A stretch of 64,000 nt of DNA from Collinsella sp. AM17-1 (lineage in GTDB: Bacteria; Actinomycetota; Coriobacteriia; Coriobacteriales; Coriobacteriaceae). Below the pieces are notes generated by a model that searched no databases, had not been told where the DNA came from, and worked only from the letters and a program-made list of their open reading frames with translations. The DNA lies in the NCBI RefSeq assembly GCF_003470665.1, contig NZ_QRJZ01000006.1, forward strand, positions 1 to 64,000, given 5' to 3'. This document shows positions 1 to 7,100 of this stretch, in pieces. Position 1 is the stretch's first letter; every line of letters begins with the position of its first letter. The translations under genes were made by a program, and so were the position numbers.

Positions 1-83
1 CCCGGCGCATTCCGCAGGGGGAGCGATATTTTGCAGCACGAAGTGCGCAGCAAAATATCGCTCATGCCCGAGGACGCGCCGGG
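1..83. repeat. Nested inverted repeat at window start
   Basis: The outer arms CCCGGCGC (1-8) and GCGCCGGG (76-83) enclose perfect 14-base inner arms GAGCGATATTTTGC (21-34) and GCAAAATATCGCTC (50-63). The centre can fold further as GCAC-GAA-GTGC. There is no U-tract, so this is not a standard terminator. The outer arm starts at base 1, so the element may extend beyond the window. It lies upstream of the tRNA-Leu promoter. Its function is unknown. Confidence 0.6.
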
Positions 84-142
84 AGGCAGCACCGATTCGG
101 GGCCGGACATGCGGATCTACCTGCGCAATTACAAATTCGTAA

Positions 143-190
143 ACTTTTTTGAAAAAAGTGCTTGCACAGTTCTCGAATCATAGGTTATTA
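143..190 (+). promoter_or_regulatory. tRNA-Leu promoter with upstream A/T palindrome
   Basis: A 17-base palindrome ACTTTTTTGAAAAAAGT (143-159) sits two bases before the -35 TTGCAC (162-167). A 17-base spacer leads to the -10 TTATTA (185-190). The same layout precedes two other tRNA transcription units here (3614-3661 and 6315-6361), which supports the call. The A/T block may act as an UP element or a protein site. Confidence 0.7.
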
Positions 191-248
191 TCTTCCTCGT
201 TGAACGCGCGGGTCCAACAAAACGAACCGCGAATCAACAACATAGCAT

Positions 249-338
249 GTCGGAGTGGCGGAATTGGCAGACGCGCTAGCTTGAGGTGCTAGTGACCGCT
301 TTTTGGTCATGCGGGTTCAAGTCCCGCCTCCGACACCA
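249..338 (+). tRNA. tRNA-Leu (GAG)
   Basis: The acceptor GTCGGAG (249-255) pairs with CTCCGAC (328-334), followed by discriminator A and an encoded CCA (336-338). The anticodon stem CTAGC/GCTAG encloses loop TTGAGGT, giving anticodon GAG. A long variable arm typical of tRNA-Leu is present, and the T-arm contains GGTTCAAGTCC. Confidence 0.95.
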
Positions 339-350
339 TCGCATTTGAGA

Positions 351-371
351 AGCCTCTTCGGAGGCTTTTTT
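351..371 (+). terminator. Terminator after tRNA-Leu
   Basis: AGCCTC-TTCG-GAGGCT followed by a run of T residues, 13 bases after the encoded CCA. Confidence 0.85.
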
Positions 372-397
372 GTTACCGATAGACGGTGAGGTCCACG

Positions 398-2743
398 ATG
401 GAAACGCTTGAACGCAACGAGTGGGCAGACGTTGCCCAACTAGTCGAGATCACGAGCGATGCTGTCATCATCTGCGAGCTCGACGGAACCATTCTGCATG
501 TGAATAATCGCTTACTTGGTTTGATGTGCGAGGAACGCGCCGACGTCATCGGCGGAGATGTTAAAGACGTCCTGTACTCGTCCGCTTTTGAACGTGCGAC
601 GGAACATCGTCTGCCATTTGAAACTGATGGCTCCGAGAACGAACTGATGCTCAAGCTGAGTGACGGCTCTTTTATTCCCGTCTTGGTTCGTGCGGGCTCC
701 GTAACGCCTCCACACATCTTTGGGCGCCGCGCACCACGTGTCCTGGTGGCGCTTCACAGTATCGAGGAACAGTATTCTCACGACCGGCAACTCAAGCGTG
801 CGCTTTCGGAGCTTAGAGTGGCGAACAAGCGCCTCTCTGGCACGCTCTCGGTCATTATGAGTACCGTGGGCTCCGATGAGCTGCCCAGCCTACTTGATAC
901 CGTTTTGAACCAGCTTGTAGGAACGCTCGATGCTTCGGGTGCCGCTATCTATTTTTCTGAGAGCGGTGGTTTTAAACTTCGCGGTGTTTCCAAGGAGCTG
1001 TACGACAGCTACCTTCCTGAGTTTTTGCCGTATGGCGCTGGCATTCCGACGTATGTTCTTCGTGAGTCGCGTGCCTGTCGCTTGTCGATTCAACAGGACC
1101 TTGAGGGTGATAAGGTCGCCTCCGGTATGTTCATGGATCTGGACAATCGTTCTAAGCACCTGTTGCGCATGCAGGATATGCCTCCGTACCGCAGCGAGAT
1201 CTGTCTTCCCGTTTTTTACGGTACGCAGATCCTTGGCGTGCTGGAAGTTGGTTGGAAACGCCCTCAGGCACCGCTCGCCTATGACGTTAATGTGCTCGAG
1301 GTCATTTGCGATTACCTGTCTATCCAGCTGGTCGGCATGGCATCGAGCCTTCGCTCCCGTCGCACGGCCGAGCTTGGCCGCTCGCTCAATGTCTTGCGTG
1401 ACGAGTTGTTTACCTTTCTAGACGATTCCGCCGCGGCTACCCAGGCGGTATCGTCCGAGATCTGCAATATGCTCAACTGCCATTTTTGCCCTATTGAGTA
1501 TGACGCCAGTCTGGATTCCTACGTCATAGATTTTGAAGGCGGCAGTCGCGTTGCTTTGCCGGACGATCCCGAGAAGCTTTTCTTTTCCACGACGGCGCCA
1601 GCGGCACGTCTGGGGGCTGGCCCTGATGGCTTTGAGGCATCTGTTTTGGGCGGCACGAGCGCCGGGGACCTTAAACACGTCCGTATAACTCGCGTTGACG
1701 AATCGATGCCTATGGGAGGCTGGCTTAGGGCGCATGGCCTGCCTTGCCAGGGTCTCTACGTCGACGCCGGCATCGAGGCGGGGCGCCCGCGCTCTGAGGG
1801 CGATGGCAAGCACAGTAACGACGCGATCGTTCCTGCTTCTGTTGCGAAGGGCCCGACGACGCGCGCGCTGCTGCTTCGTGATGGTAGCCAAGAGCCGATT
1901 GATGACCTTGAATATGACTACTTGGTGCACTTGGCTCATGACTTTGAACTGATCTATGAAGGCGAATCTCAAAAGCGTGAGGAGCGCCATATCGCTCAGA
2001 CCCTTCAGATTGGCATGAGAAATTCACTGGGGGATGTTCCGGGAATCGCCGCCGATTCGGTGTACCTGTCGGCCACGAACTCGGCGTTGGTCGGCGGCGA
2101 TTTCTATACGCTCATCCGTCTTCCCGACGATTGCGCCGTCATGATTCTGGGCGATGTGTCTGGCAAAGGCATTGAGGCTGCATCGATGTCCGCGCTCGTC
2201 AAGACGGCCCTGACGGCATATGCCTGGGAGGGCGCTGGGCCGGCCCGCATGGCACGCTCCCTTAACAGCATGCTCATGGGCTTTTCAAGGGTCGAGACGT
2301 TCGTGACGGCCTTTATCGCCAAGATTGACCTTAAAGCCGGACGTGCAACGTATTGTTCGGCGGGCCATCCTCCGACCATGGTCATCAGGCCAGAGTCGAT
2401 GCCGCTGGGTGGCGGCGAGGCCCGTGGGGGGGAGGTCGAGCTGCTTGGATGCCAATCGGGGGTAATCGGTGCCTTTGAGAGCATGGTATACGAGACAGGC
2501 GTGTTTACGTTCGCTCCTGGTGACATGCTATTTATGTACACCGACGGAACAATCGAAGCGCGTGACCGCTCGGGTGCTTTCTTTGGCGAGCAGCGCCTTC
2601 GCGACCTTCTGCTCTCTGTCTCGGGTGAGGGCGTGTCGGGCATTTGCGGCAAGGTCTTGGGCGAGCTTGACCGATTTACCGAATCGGCGCTGGACGATGA
2701 CATTGCATTGGTGTCCCTTGAGTTTTTACGGGGTCGTTCATAG
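398..2743 (+). CDS. PAS/GAF-containing SpoIIE-type PP2C serine phosphatase
   Basis: This 781-residue cytoplasmic protein is a likely PP2C-type serine/threonine phosphatase of the RsbU/SpoIIE class. A PAS domain (about 15-120) is followed by a short helical linker, a GAF-like domain (about 155-320), a poorly recognised middle part and a C-terminal SpoIIE domain (about 560-781). Metal-binding motifs are visible: GGDFYTLI near 564, GDVSGKGIEAA near 585, YTDGT near 713 and DDDIALVSL near 765. The family dephosphorylates anti-anti-sigma proteins. The next gene encodes exactly such a domain, so that is the probable substrate. ATG 398 is preferred over GTG 386 because GGTGAGG lies 5-6 bases before it. 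The signal sensed by PAS/GAF is unknown. Confidence 0.85.
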   Translation: METLERNEWADVAQLVEITSDAVIICELDGTILHVNNRLLGLMCEERADVIGGDVKDVLYSSAFERATEHRLPFETDGSENELMLKLSDGSFIPVLVRAGSVTPPHIFGRRAPRVLVALHSIEEQYSHDRQLKRALSELRVANKRLSGTLSVIMSTVGSDELPSLLDTVLNQLVGTLDASGAAIYFSESGGFKLRGVSKELYDSYLPEFLPYGAGIPTYVLRESRACRLSIQQDLEGDKVASGMFMDLDNRSKHLLRMQDMPPYRSEICLPVFYGTQILGVLEVGWKRPQAPLAYDVNVLEVICDYLSIQLVGMASSLRSRRTAELGRSLNVLRDELFTFLDDSAAATQAVSSEICNMLNCHFCPIEYDASLDSYVIDFEGGSRVALPDDPEKLFFSTTAPAARLGAGPDGFEASVLGGTSAGDLKHVRITRVDESMPMGGWLRAHGLPCQGLYVDAGIEAGRPRSEGDGKHSNDAIVPASVAKGPTTRALLLRDGSQEPIDDLEYDYLVHLAHDFELIYEGESQKREERHIAQTLQIGMRNSLGDVPGIAADSVYLSATNSALVGGDFYTLIRLPDDCAVMILGDVSGKGIEAASMSALVKTALTAYAWEGAGPARMARSLNSMLMGFSRVETFVTAFIAKIDLKAGRATYCSAGHPPTMVIRPESMPLGGGEARGGEVELLGCQSGVIGAFESMVYETGVFTFAPGDMLFMYTDGTIEARDRSGAFFGEQRLRDLLLSVSGEGVSGICGKVLGELDRFTESALDDDIALVSLEFLRGRS

Positions 2744-2821
2744 ACGACGCTGGGCGGGCTGAATCCGTACGGTTGGGGAAACGAATGCATCGAGTGGGCT
2801 TTTTTGGGGAACCATGGTCGT

Positions 2822-3568
2822 ATGAATGAGTGGAATGACATAGTGGTTTTGACGCCACCAGGCGATATCGACATCGCCACGGTGCCTGCGCTGCGTCGGC
2901 GGTTGGATGCTTTGATTGGCCGCGGCGTGCGTCGTGTCGTCATCAACTGCCAGGCTGTTAGCTTTATCGATTCGACGGGCTTGGCATTCCTGCTTACGCG
3001 CGCTCGTGAGCTCATGAGGCGAGAAGGCCTGCTTTCGCTCGTCAATGCATCAGGTGAAGTTGTTCGCTTTTTGGAGATTGCCCGTCTTGTCGATATTCTT
3101 CATGTCGCGGGGCCGGCACGGGAGTCTATTCCCGCCATTCCGGTGGGGGAGCTGCCTCGCTGGAGTAAGAGCGTCGAGGTCCGTCAGGGTATCGAGAATC
3201 TTCCATACTACCGACATCGCATCGCCGAACTCCTTGAATCGCTTCCGTTGCGCCGTGACGAGCGCTACGATGTCGCGTTGGCGTCGGGGGAGGCGCTGGG
3301 TAATGCCTATGACCATGCGGGCGGTATCGGGTGCGTCCTGACGGTTCAGGCCTATGGCGATCGCGTTGTGGTTGAGGTGCTTGATCGAGGTGCCGGCTAT
3401 TCTATCGATGAAACGAGCGAACCGGTCGCATCAGAGGAGCGCGGCCGTGGTATCAAGCTTATGCGTATGCTCGTCGATAACGTGGAGGTTGCTCGTCGTA
3501 CGGACGGCGCCGGCACGCGCGTGCAGATGGTGAAGCTGTTTAGCGGAGCGCTGGAGTCGTGTGCCTAG
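2822..3568 (+). CDS. Fused STAS anti-anti-sigma and HATPase anti-sigma kinase
   Basis: The protein has 248 residues. Residues about 5-95 form a STAS domain with the phosphorylatable serine in IDSTGLAF (near 51). Residues about 125-245 form an RsbW/SpoIIAB-type HATPase_c_2 domain with N-box EALGNAYDHA (near 160), DRGAGYS (near 187) and a GRGIKLM glycine box. These activities are normally on two separate proteins that switch partners around a sigma factor; here they are in one chain. The SpoIIE phosphatase gene directly upstream (78-base gap) completes a partner-switching set, but no sigma factor gene is nearby. ATG 2822 is chosen with GGGGA 11 bases upstream. TTG 2804 is a possible alternative. 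Confidence 0.85.
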   Translation: MNEWNDIVVLTPPGDIDIATVPALRRRLDALIGRGVRRVVINCQAVSFIDSTGLAFLLTRARELMRREGLLSLVNASGEVVRFLEIARLVDILHVAGPARESIPAIPVGELPRWSKSVEVRQGIENLPYYRHRIAELLESLPLRRDERYDVALASGEALGNAYDHAGGIGCVLTVQAYGDRVVVEVLDRGAGYSIDETSEPVASEERGRGIKLMRMLVDNVEVARRTDGAGTRVQMVKLFSGALESCA

Positions 3569-3613
3569 CCAATCGCTTTAGCGCGTTTAGCTACTAAGAA
3601 CATGCGGCAGACA

Positions 3614-3661
3614 AGTTTTTTGAAAAAAGTACTTGCGTCTTTTGGACAACTCGCGTAAATT
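3614..3661 (+). promoter_or_regulatory. tRNA-Gly/Cys cluster promoter with A/T palindrome
   Basis: AGTTTTTTGAAAAAAGT (3614-3630), two bases, -35 TTGCGT (3633-3638), 17-base spacer, -10 TAAATT (3656-3661). The tRNA begins 12 bases later. The geometry matches the tRNA-Leu promoter. Confidence 0.75.
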
Positions 3662-3673
3662 AATAACCCGCAA

Positions 3674-3749
3674 GCGGACATGGCTCAGTTGGTAGAGCAC
3701 AACCTTGCCAAGGTTGGGGTCGCGGGTTCGAGCCCCGTTGTCCGCTCCA
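3674..3749 (+). tRNA. tRNA-Gly (GCC), copy 1
   Basis: Acceptor GCGGACA pairs with TGTCCGC; the anticodon region ACCTT-GCC-AAGGT reads GCC; CCA is encoded. Two further identical copies are at 3900 and 6374. Confidence 0.95.
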
Positions 3750-3759
3750 TTGCATTTCC

Positions 3760-3782
3760 GGACCGTTTAGGCGGTCCTTTTT
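3760..3782 (+). terminator. Terminator-like hairpin between tRNA-Gly and tRNA-Cys
   Basis: GGACCG (3760-3765) pairs with CGGTCC (3772-3777), followed by TTTTT. It ends one base before tRNA-Cys. No promoter fits between the two tRNAs, so it must be read through or serve as a processing or attenuation signal. Confidence 0.6.
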
Positions 3783-3783
3783 C

Positions 3784-3857
3784 GGCGAAGTGGCCAAGTG
3801 GTAAGGCAGAGGCCTGCAAAGCCTTTACCCCCGGTTCGAATCCGGGCTTCGCCTCCA
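3784..3857 (+). tRNA. tRNA-Cys (GCA)
   Basis: Acceptor GGCGAAG pairs with CTTCGCC; the anticodon loop contains GCA between GGCCT and AAGCC-type arms; CCA is encoded at 3855-3857. Confidence 0.95.
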
Positions 3858-3866
3858 GACAACATC

Positions 3867-3888
3867 CGGGCGCTCCGGCGCCCGTTTT
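3867..3888 (+). terminator. Terminator-like hairpin after tRNA-Cys
   Basis: CGGGCGC-TCCG-GCGCCCG (3867-3884) followed by TTTTGTTTT. It lies 12 bases before the next tRNA-Gly, again with no room for a separate promoter. Confidence 0.65.
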
Positions 3889-3899
3889 GTTTTACATAT

Positions 3900-3975
3900 G
3901 CGGACATGGCTCAGTTGGTAGAGCACAACCTTGCCAAGGTTGGGGTCGCGGGTTCGAGCCCCGTTGTCCGCTCCA
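3900..3975 (+). tRNA. tRNA-Gly (GCC), copy 2
   Basis: Same sequence as the copy at 3674: acceptor GCGGACA/TGTCCGC, anticodon GCC, encoded CCA. Confidence 0.95.
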
Positions 3976-3983
3976 AACGCAGC

Positions 3984-4013
3984 AGCCCGACTACTACGGT
4001 AGCCGGGCTTTTT
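3984..4013 (+). terminator. Terminator after tRNA-Gly copy 2
   Basis: AGCCCG (3984-3989) pairs with CGGGCT (4004-4009), with an inner CTAC..GTAG stem, followed by TTTT. Confidence 0.8.
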
Positions 4014-4030
4014 CGTACCCATCGCTTGGG

Positions 4031-4056
4031 CTCGAACCCGAGAGGGAGCGAGCGTT
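4031..4056. repeat. 26-base intergenic repeat, copy A
   Basis: A 26-base block starting CTCGAACCCGAGAGGGAGCG is identical to 4376-4401. Both copies lie in the non-coding stretch after the tRNA cluster. It resembles a T-arm read on the opposite strand (GGGTTCGAG). No gene is assigned. Confidence 0.7.
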
Positions 4057-4144
4057 AAGCAAACGCGGAGCGTTTGTAGCGAGCTGGCGAGGACGCCGGC
4101 AGGCGGCCGAAGCCGGTGCGGATCCGCGAAGCGAATACGCAGAC

Positions 4145-4162
4145 GCCCCGTTGTCCGCTCCA
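4145..4162 (+). pseudogene. tRNA-Gly 3' end fragment
   Basis: GCCCCGTTGTCCGCTCCA duplicates exactly the last 18 bases of the tRNA-Gly at 3900-3975, without the 5' part. It is followed by its own terminator at 4171. It is either a remnant of a lost fourth tRNA or an attachment-site-like duplication flanking about 170 bases of repeat-rich DNA. Confidence 0.75.
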
Positions 4163-4170
4163 ACTATCTT

Positions 4171-4197
4171 ACGCGGTTCTAACGAACCGCGTTTTTT
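4171..4197 (+). terminator. Terminator after the tRNA-Gly fragment
   Basis: ACGCGGTTC-TAAC-GAACCGCGT followed by TTTTTT. A perfect 9-base stem at the spacing expected after a tRNA. Confidence 0.85.
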
Positions 4198-4215
4198 GTT
4201 GACGCTGCGCGAGCC

Positions 4216-4301
4216 CCGGGCACCCCATCTTGCCCCTCAATCGTCGGTCGCGTACATAAAGTACGCTTCCCTCCTCTTTCGCGGCAACTTGGGGCACCCG
4301 G
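4216..4301. repeat. Long imperfect inverted repeat
   Basis: The arms CCGGGCACCCCA (4216-4227) and TGGGGCACCCGG (4290-4301) pair except for a central CA/CA mismatch. They enclose the small hairpin GCGTAC-ATAAA-GTACGC (4250-4266). No U-tract. Function unknown. Confidence 0.5.
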
Positions 4302-4375
4302 AGCCCGCTCGCTGTCGTGGCCGGAGGAGTGGGCCTTCCGTTCTTTTCACTGATCGATCGATTCGTCCCAGGAGA

Positions 4376-4401
4376 CTCGAACCCGAGAGGGAGCGAGCGT
4401 T
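4376..4401. repeat. 26-base intergenic repeat, copy B
   Basis: Identical to 4031-4056. It lies about 100 bases before the alpha-glucosidase start. Together with the hairpins at 4171 and 4216, these repeats account for most of the 3976-4498 gap. I see no coding sequence there. Confidence 0.7.
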
Positions 4402-4498
4402 TTGGGGCGTGGCTGTGGCGTTGTTTGCCGCGAATGTCCGCTTTGGGCGTATCATCGTGGGCATCTCGCAAAACCTCGTTGCAAGGGAGACTCATCCC

Positions 4499-6232
4499 AT
4501 GGCTACAGAAAAGTCCTCGTCGCGCCCATGGATGTCCGATGCCGCGATCTATCAGATCTATCCGCGCTCGTTTAAGGATTCGACTGGTTCGGGTCTGGGC
4601 GATATCGCGGGCATTACCCAGCAGATGGACTATCTTGAGCGGCTGGGTATCGAGGCCATCTGGCTGAGCCCGTTTTACCCATCGCCTCTCGTCGATGGCG
4701 GCTATGATGTGGCGGACTACTGCGATGTCGACCCACGTCTCGGCTCGCTTGACGACTTCGATGACATGATCGCCGCGGCTCATGCGCACGGCATCAAGGT
4801 CATCGTCGACATCGTGCCCAACCATTCGTCCAACCAGCACCCCTGGTTCAAAGCCGCTCTTGCCGCCGGCCCCGGATCGCCCGAGCGCGCCCGTTATATC
4901 TTCCGCGATGGTCGCGGCGAGCACGGCGAGCTGCCTCCCACCAATTGGAATGCCAACTTTGGTGGCCCCGCCTGGACGCGCGTCGCGGACGGTCAGTGGT
5001 ATCTGCACATGTTTACGCCCGAGCAGCCGGACTTTGACTGGTCGTGCCCCGAGGTTCATGCGTTCTTTTGCGACGTCCTGGCGTTTTGGAGCGATCGAGG
5101 CGTCGATGGCTTTCGCATTGATGTGGCGCACGGTCTCGCCAAGGATCTCGACCGCGATGACCTCGACCGGTGGCATCTCGCCGAGGGCGATGACATGGTT
5201 GAGGACGGCACCCATCCGCTGTGGGACCGCAACGAGGTCCACGAGATCTATCGCGAGTGGCGCCGCGTGTTCGACCGCTATGATCCGCCACGCAGCGCCG
5301 TTGCCGAGGCGTGGGTGCTGCCCGAGCGCCAGTATCTCTACGCGCGTCCCAGCGAGCTTGGCCAGACATTCAACTTTGAGTTTGCCAAGGCCACTTGGAC
5401 CTATGATGACATGCATGCTGCAATCGAGGAGGGCTTGAAGGCAGCTATAGAATCCGATTCCGCCTCGACCTGGGTGCTCTCCAACCACGACGTGCCGCGC
5501 GTGGCGACGCGCTATGCCCTGCCGCAGATCAAGGCGACGCGCTACCACCAGATTGCGCTCGACTGGCTCTTACGCGACGGGTCGTCTTATGACGAGGACC
5601 GTGAACTCGGCGAGCGCCGCGCGCGGGCGGCCCTTTTGCTCGAGCTGGCGCTTCCGGGCTCGGCATACGTGTATCAGGGTGAGGAGCTCGGCCTTTTTGA
5701 GGTGGCTGACATTCCGTGGGCTGCACTCGAAGATCCTACTGCGACCAATACGCGCGGACCGAAGCGCGAGAAGGGGCGCGACGGCTGTCGTGTGCCCCTG
5801 CCGTGGGTGGCGGCGGACGATCCCGCGCAGGGCGGATCGTTTGGGTTTTCGCCGGCAGACGCCGATGCGGCGCCCCATCTGCCGCAGCCTGCATGGTTCT
5901 CCTATTATGCTGCCGATAGGGAAGAAACGGACCCGACATCGATGCTTGCGCTCTATCGTGACGCCCTCTGGCTGCGGCGCAAGCTGCGCGGGTGCGCCAA
6001 CGATCTTGCGTGGCTCGATCTTGACGGGCACACCGGTCTTGCGGATGGTGCCGAGGGCGCTGAGGGCGGCGTCATTGCCTATCGCCGCGATAACGGCTGG
6101 GCGTGTGTGACGAACTTCGGTGCAGCACCCGTGGAGCTGCCGGCGGGCAGGGTCCTGCTCACTTCATCACCGCTTGCAGACGGCAGGCTCGCGCAGGACA
6201 GCTCTGCCTGGATCATGCTCGCTGAGTTGTAG
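4499..6232 (+). CDS. GH13 alpha-glucosidase / oligo-1,6-glucosidase
   Basis: A 577-residue cytoplasmic glycoside hydrolase family 13 enzyme, probably releasing glucose from short alpha-glucosides (isomaltose or maltose type). Clan signatures: AIYQIYPRSFKD at the start of the barrel, VDIVPNHSS, the nucleophile in GFRIDVAHG (Asp near 206), the acid/base in AEAWVLPE (Glu near 270) and SNHDVPR (Asp near 329). There is no signal peptide. ATG 4499 has GGGAG at the right distance. The reading frame stays open upstream through the tRNA region, but that part is not coding. It stands alone, with no neighbouring sugar transporter. The exact linkage preference cannot be read from sequence. Confidence 0.88.
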   Translation: MATEKSSSRPWMSDAAIYQIYPRSFKDSTGSGLGDIAGITQQMDYLERLGIEAIWLSPFYPSPLVDGGYDVADYCDVDPRLGSLDDFDDMIAAAHAHGIKVIVDIVPNHSSNQHPWFKAALAAGPGSPERARYIFRDGRGEHGELPPTNWNANFGGPAWTRVADGQWYLHMFTPEQPDFDWSCPEVHAFFCDVLAFWSDRGVDGFRIDVAHGLAKDLDRDDLDRWHLAEGDDMVEDGTHPLWDRNEVHEIYREWRRVFDRYDPPRSAVAEAWVLPERQYLYARPSELGQTFNFEFAKATWTYDDMHAAIEEGLKAAIESDSASTWVLSNHDVPRVATRYALPQIKATRYHQIALDWLLRDGSSYDEDRELGERRARAALLLELALPGSAYVYQGEELGLFEVADIPWAALEDPTATNTRGPKREKGRDGCRVPLPWVAADDPAQGGSFGFSPADADAAPHLPQPAWFSYYAADREETDPTSMLALYRDALWLRRKLRGCANDLAWLDLDGHTGLADGAEGAEGGVIAYRRDNGWACVTNFGAAPVELPAGRVLLTSSPLADGRLAQDSSAWIMLAEL

Positions 6233-6314
6233 GGGCCTCTTGCGGCGAGTTTGCGTTTGCCTGCACTTTCCGTGGTGGCTGATGCCTTCTCGAGGTTCGC
6301 GAGGGCGTCGCAAA

Positions 6315-6361
6315 ACTTTTTAAAAAAAGTTCTTGCATAGGATGCGGGTATCACGTAAGAT
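6315..6361 (+). promoter_or_regulatory. tRNA-Gly/Val promoter with A/T palindrome
   Basis: ACTTTTTAAAAAAAGT (6315-6330), two bases, -35 TTGCAT (6333-6338), 17-base spacer, -10 TAAGAT (6356-6361). The tRNA starts 12 bases later. Third example of this layout in the window. Confidence 0.75.
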
Positions 6362-6373
6362 TAATCCTCGTAA

Positions 6374-6449
6374 GCGGACATGGCTCAGTTGGTAGAGCAC
6401 AACCTTGCCAAGGTTGGGGTCGCGGGTTCGAGCCCCGTTGTCCGCTCCA
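6374..6449 (+). tRNA. tRNA-Gly (GCC), copy 3
   Basis: Sequence identical to the copies at 3674 and 3900, including the encoded CCA. Confidence 0.95.
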
Positions 6450-6452
6450 TTT

Positions 6453-6527
6453 GGGCGTTTAGCTCAGGGGGATAGCGCTTCCCTGACACGGAAGAGGTCA
6501 GAAGTTCAAATCTTCTAACGCCCACCA
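6453..6527 (+). tRNA. tRNA-Val (GAC)
   Basis: Acceptor GGGCGTT pairs with AACGCCC. The anticodon stem CTTCC/GGAAG encloses loop CTGACAC, so the anticodon is GAC. Encoded CCA at 6525-6527. Three bases separate it from tRNA-Gly, so they share a transcript. Confidence 0.95.
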
Positions 6528-6535
6528 AATGTTCG

Positions 6536-6566
6536 CAGCCCAGAGGCATCGCCTCTGGGCTGTTTT
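6536..6566 (+). terminator. Terminator after tRNA-Val
   Basis: CAGCCCAGAGGC-ATC-GCCTCTGGGCTG, a perfect 12-base stem, followed by TTTTGTTTT. Confidence 0.9.
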
Positions 6567-6921
6567 GTTTTGGTCGCCAAATACGTCACCAAATTTCGAG
6601 TTTTTGATCTTCCGGGATGCTTCTCAGTAGTCATCCGAGGAAACTCTCATCTTCTCCGTTTGCATACACATATCTTTCAAGGATTCGTGCCGCGGTGGCA
6701 TGAGACTCGGCAAGGCACGACCGCAACATGTTGGTCAAGCATAATCTTTTGGATTCTTTTGGCGTGAGCGGCTTGGTTTTGGTAGGATTTGTCAGCGGCT
6801 TGACTAAGGGGGTTTTATAACTGCCATGCAGGTAGCCGTGTTGGTAACGTTTTACCGACTTGTCAAATACCCCTCATTTTTAATGCGTCTGCAAAATGAC
6901 CAATTGCTTTGACCTGCTGAA
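6567..6921. other. Non-coding gap before nrdD
   Basis: About 355 bases with no convincing ORF, RBS or RNA gene. It is A/T-richer than the flanking genes. I see no strong hairpin or repeat. Confidence 0.5.
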
Positions 6922-6937
6922 ACACTATATGTTGTGT
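6922..6937. promoter_or_regulatory. NrdR box upstream of nrdD
   Basis: ACACTATATGTTGTGT is a near-perfect match to the 16-base NrdR operator consensus (acaCwAtATaTwGwgt). It directly abuts the -35 hexamer at 6938. A weak second half, ACAGGATATAGATGCT (6956-6971), overlaps the -10. NrdR boxes usually occur in pairs that repress ribonucleotide reductase genes when dATP is plentiful. Confidence 0.8.
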
Positions 6938-6967
6938 TTGACCTAAAAAAAGAATACAGGATATAGA
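6938..6967 (+). promoter_or_regulatory. nrdD promoter
   Basis: -35 TTGACC (6938-6943), 18-base spacer with an A tract, -10 TATAGA (6962-6967). The predicted start lies about 220 bases before nrdD, giving a long leader. Confidence 0.7.
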
Positions 6968-7100
6968 TGCTTCTTTGTCGTATGATAGATGGCGGACAGA
7001 GAACGAAGACCTTAACTGCCTCTTTTGAACGTGTCCTTGAACCGCTTGATTGGCTCTAGGGAATGTCCGCATGGAGGCTTATGGTTTATCGAGAACACAG

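Noticed and set aside
3680..4498. Open plus-strand frame through the tRNAs upstream of the GH13 gene
   Set aside because: It translates tRNA genes and repeats; the enzyme begins at ATG 4499 with its own RBS.
4169..5548. Long antisense ORF of 459 codons opposite the GH13 gene
   Set aside because: Shadow frame caused by strong GC codon bias; no RBS, no recognisable motif, and the plus strand carries a complete enzyme.
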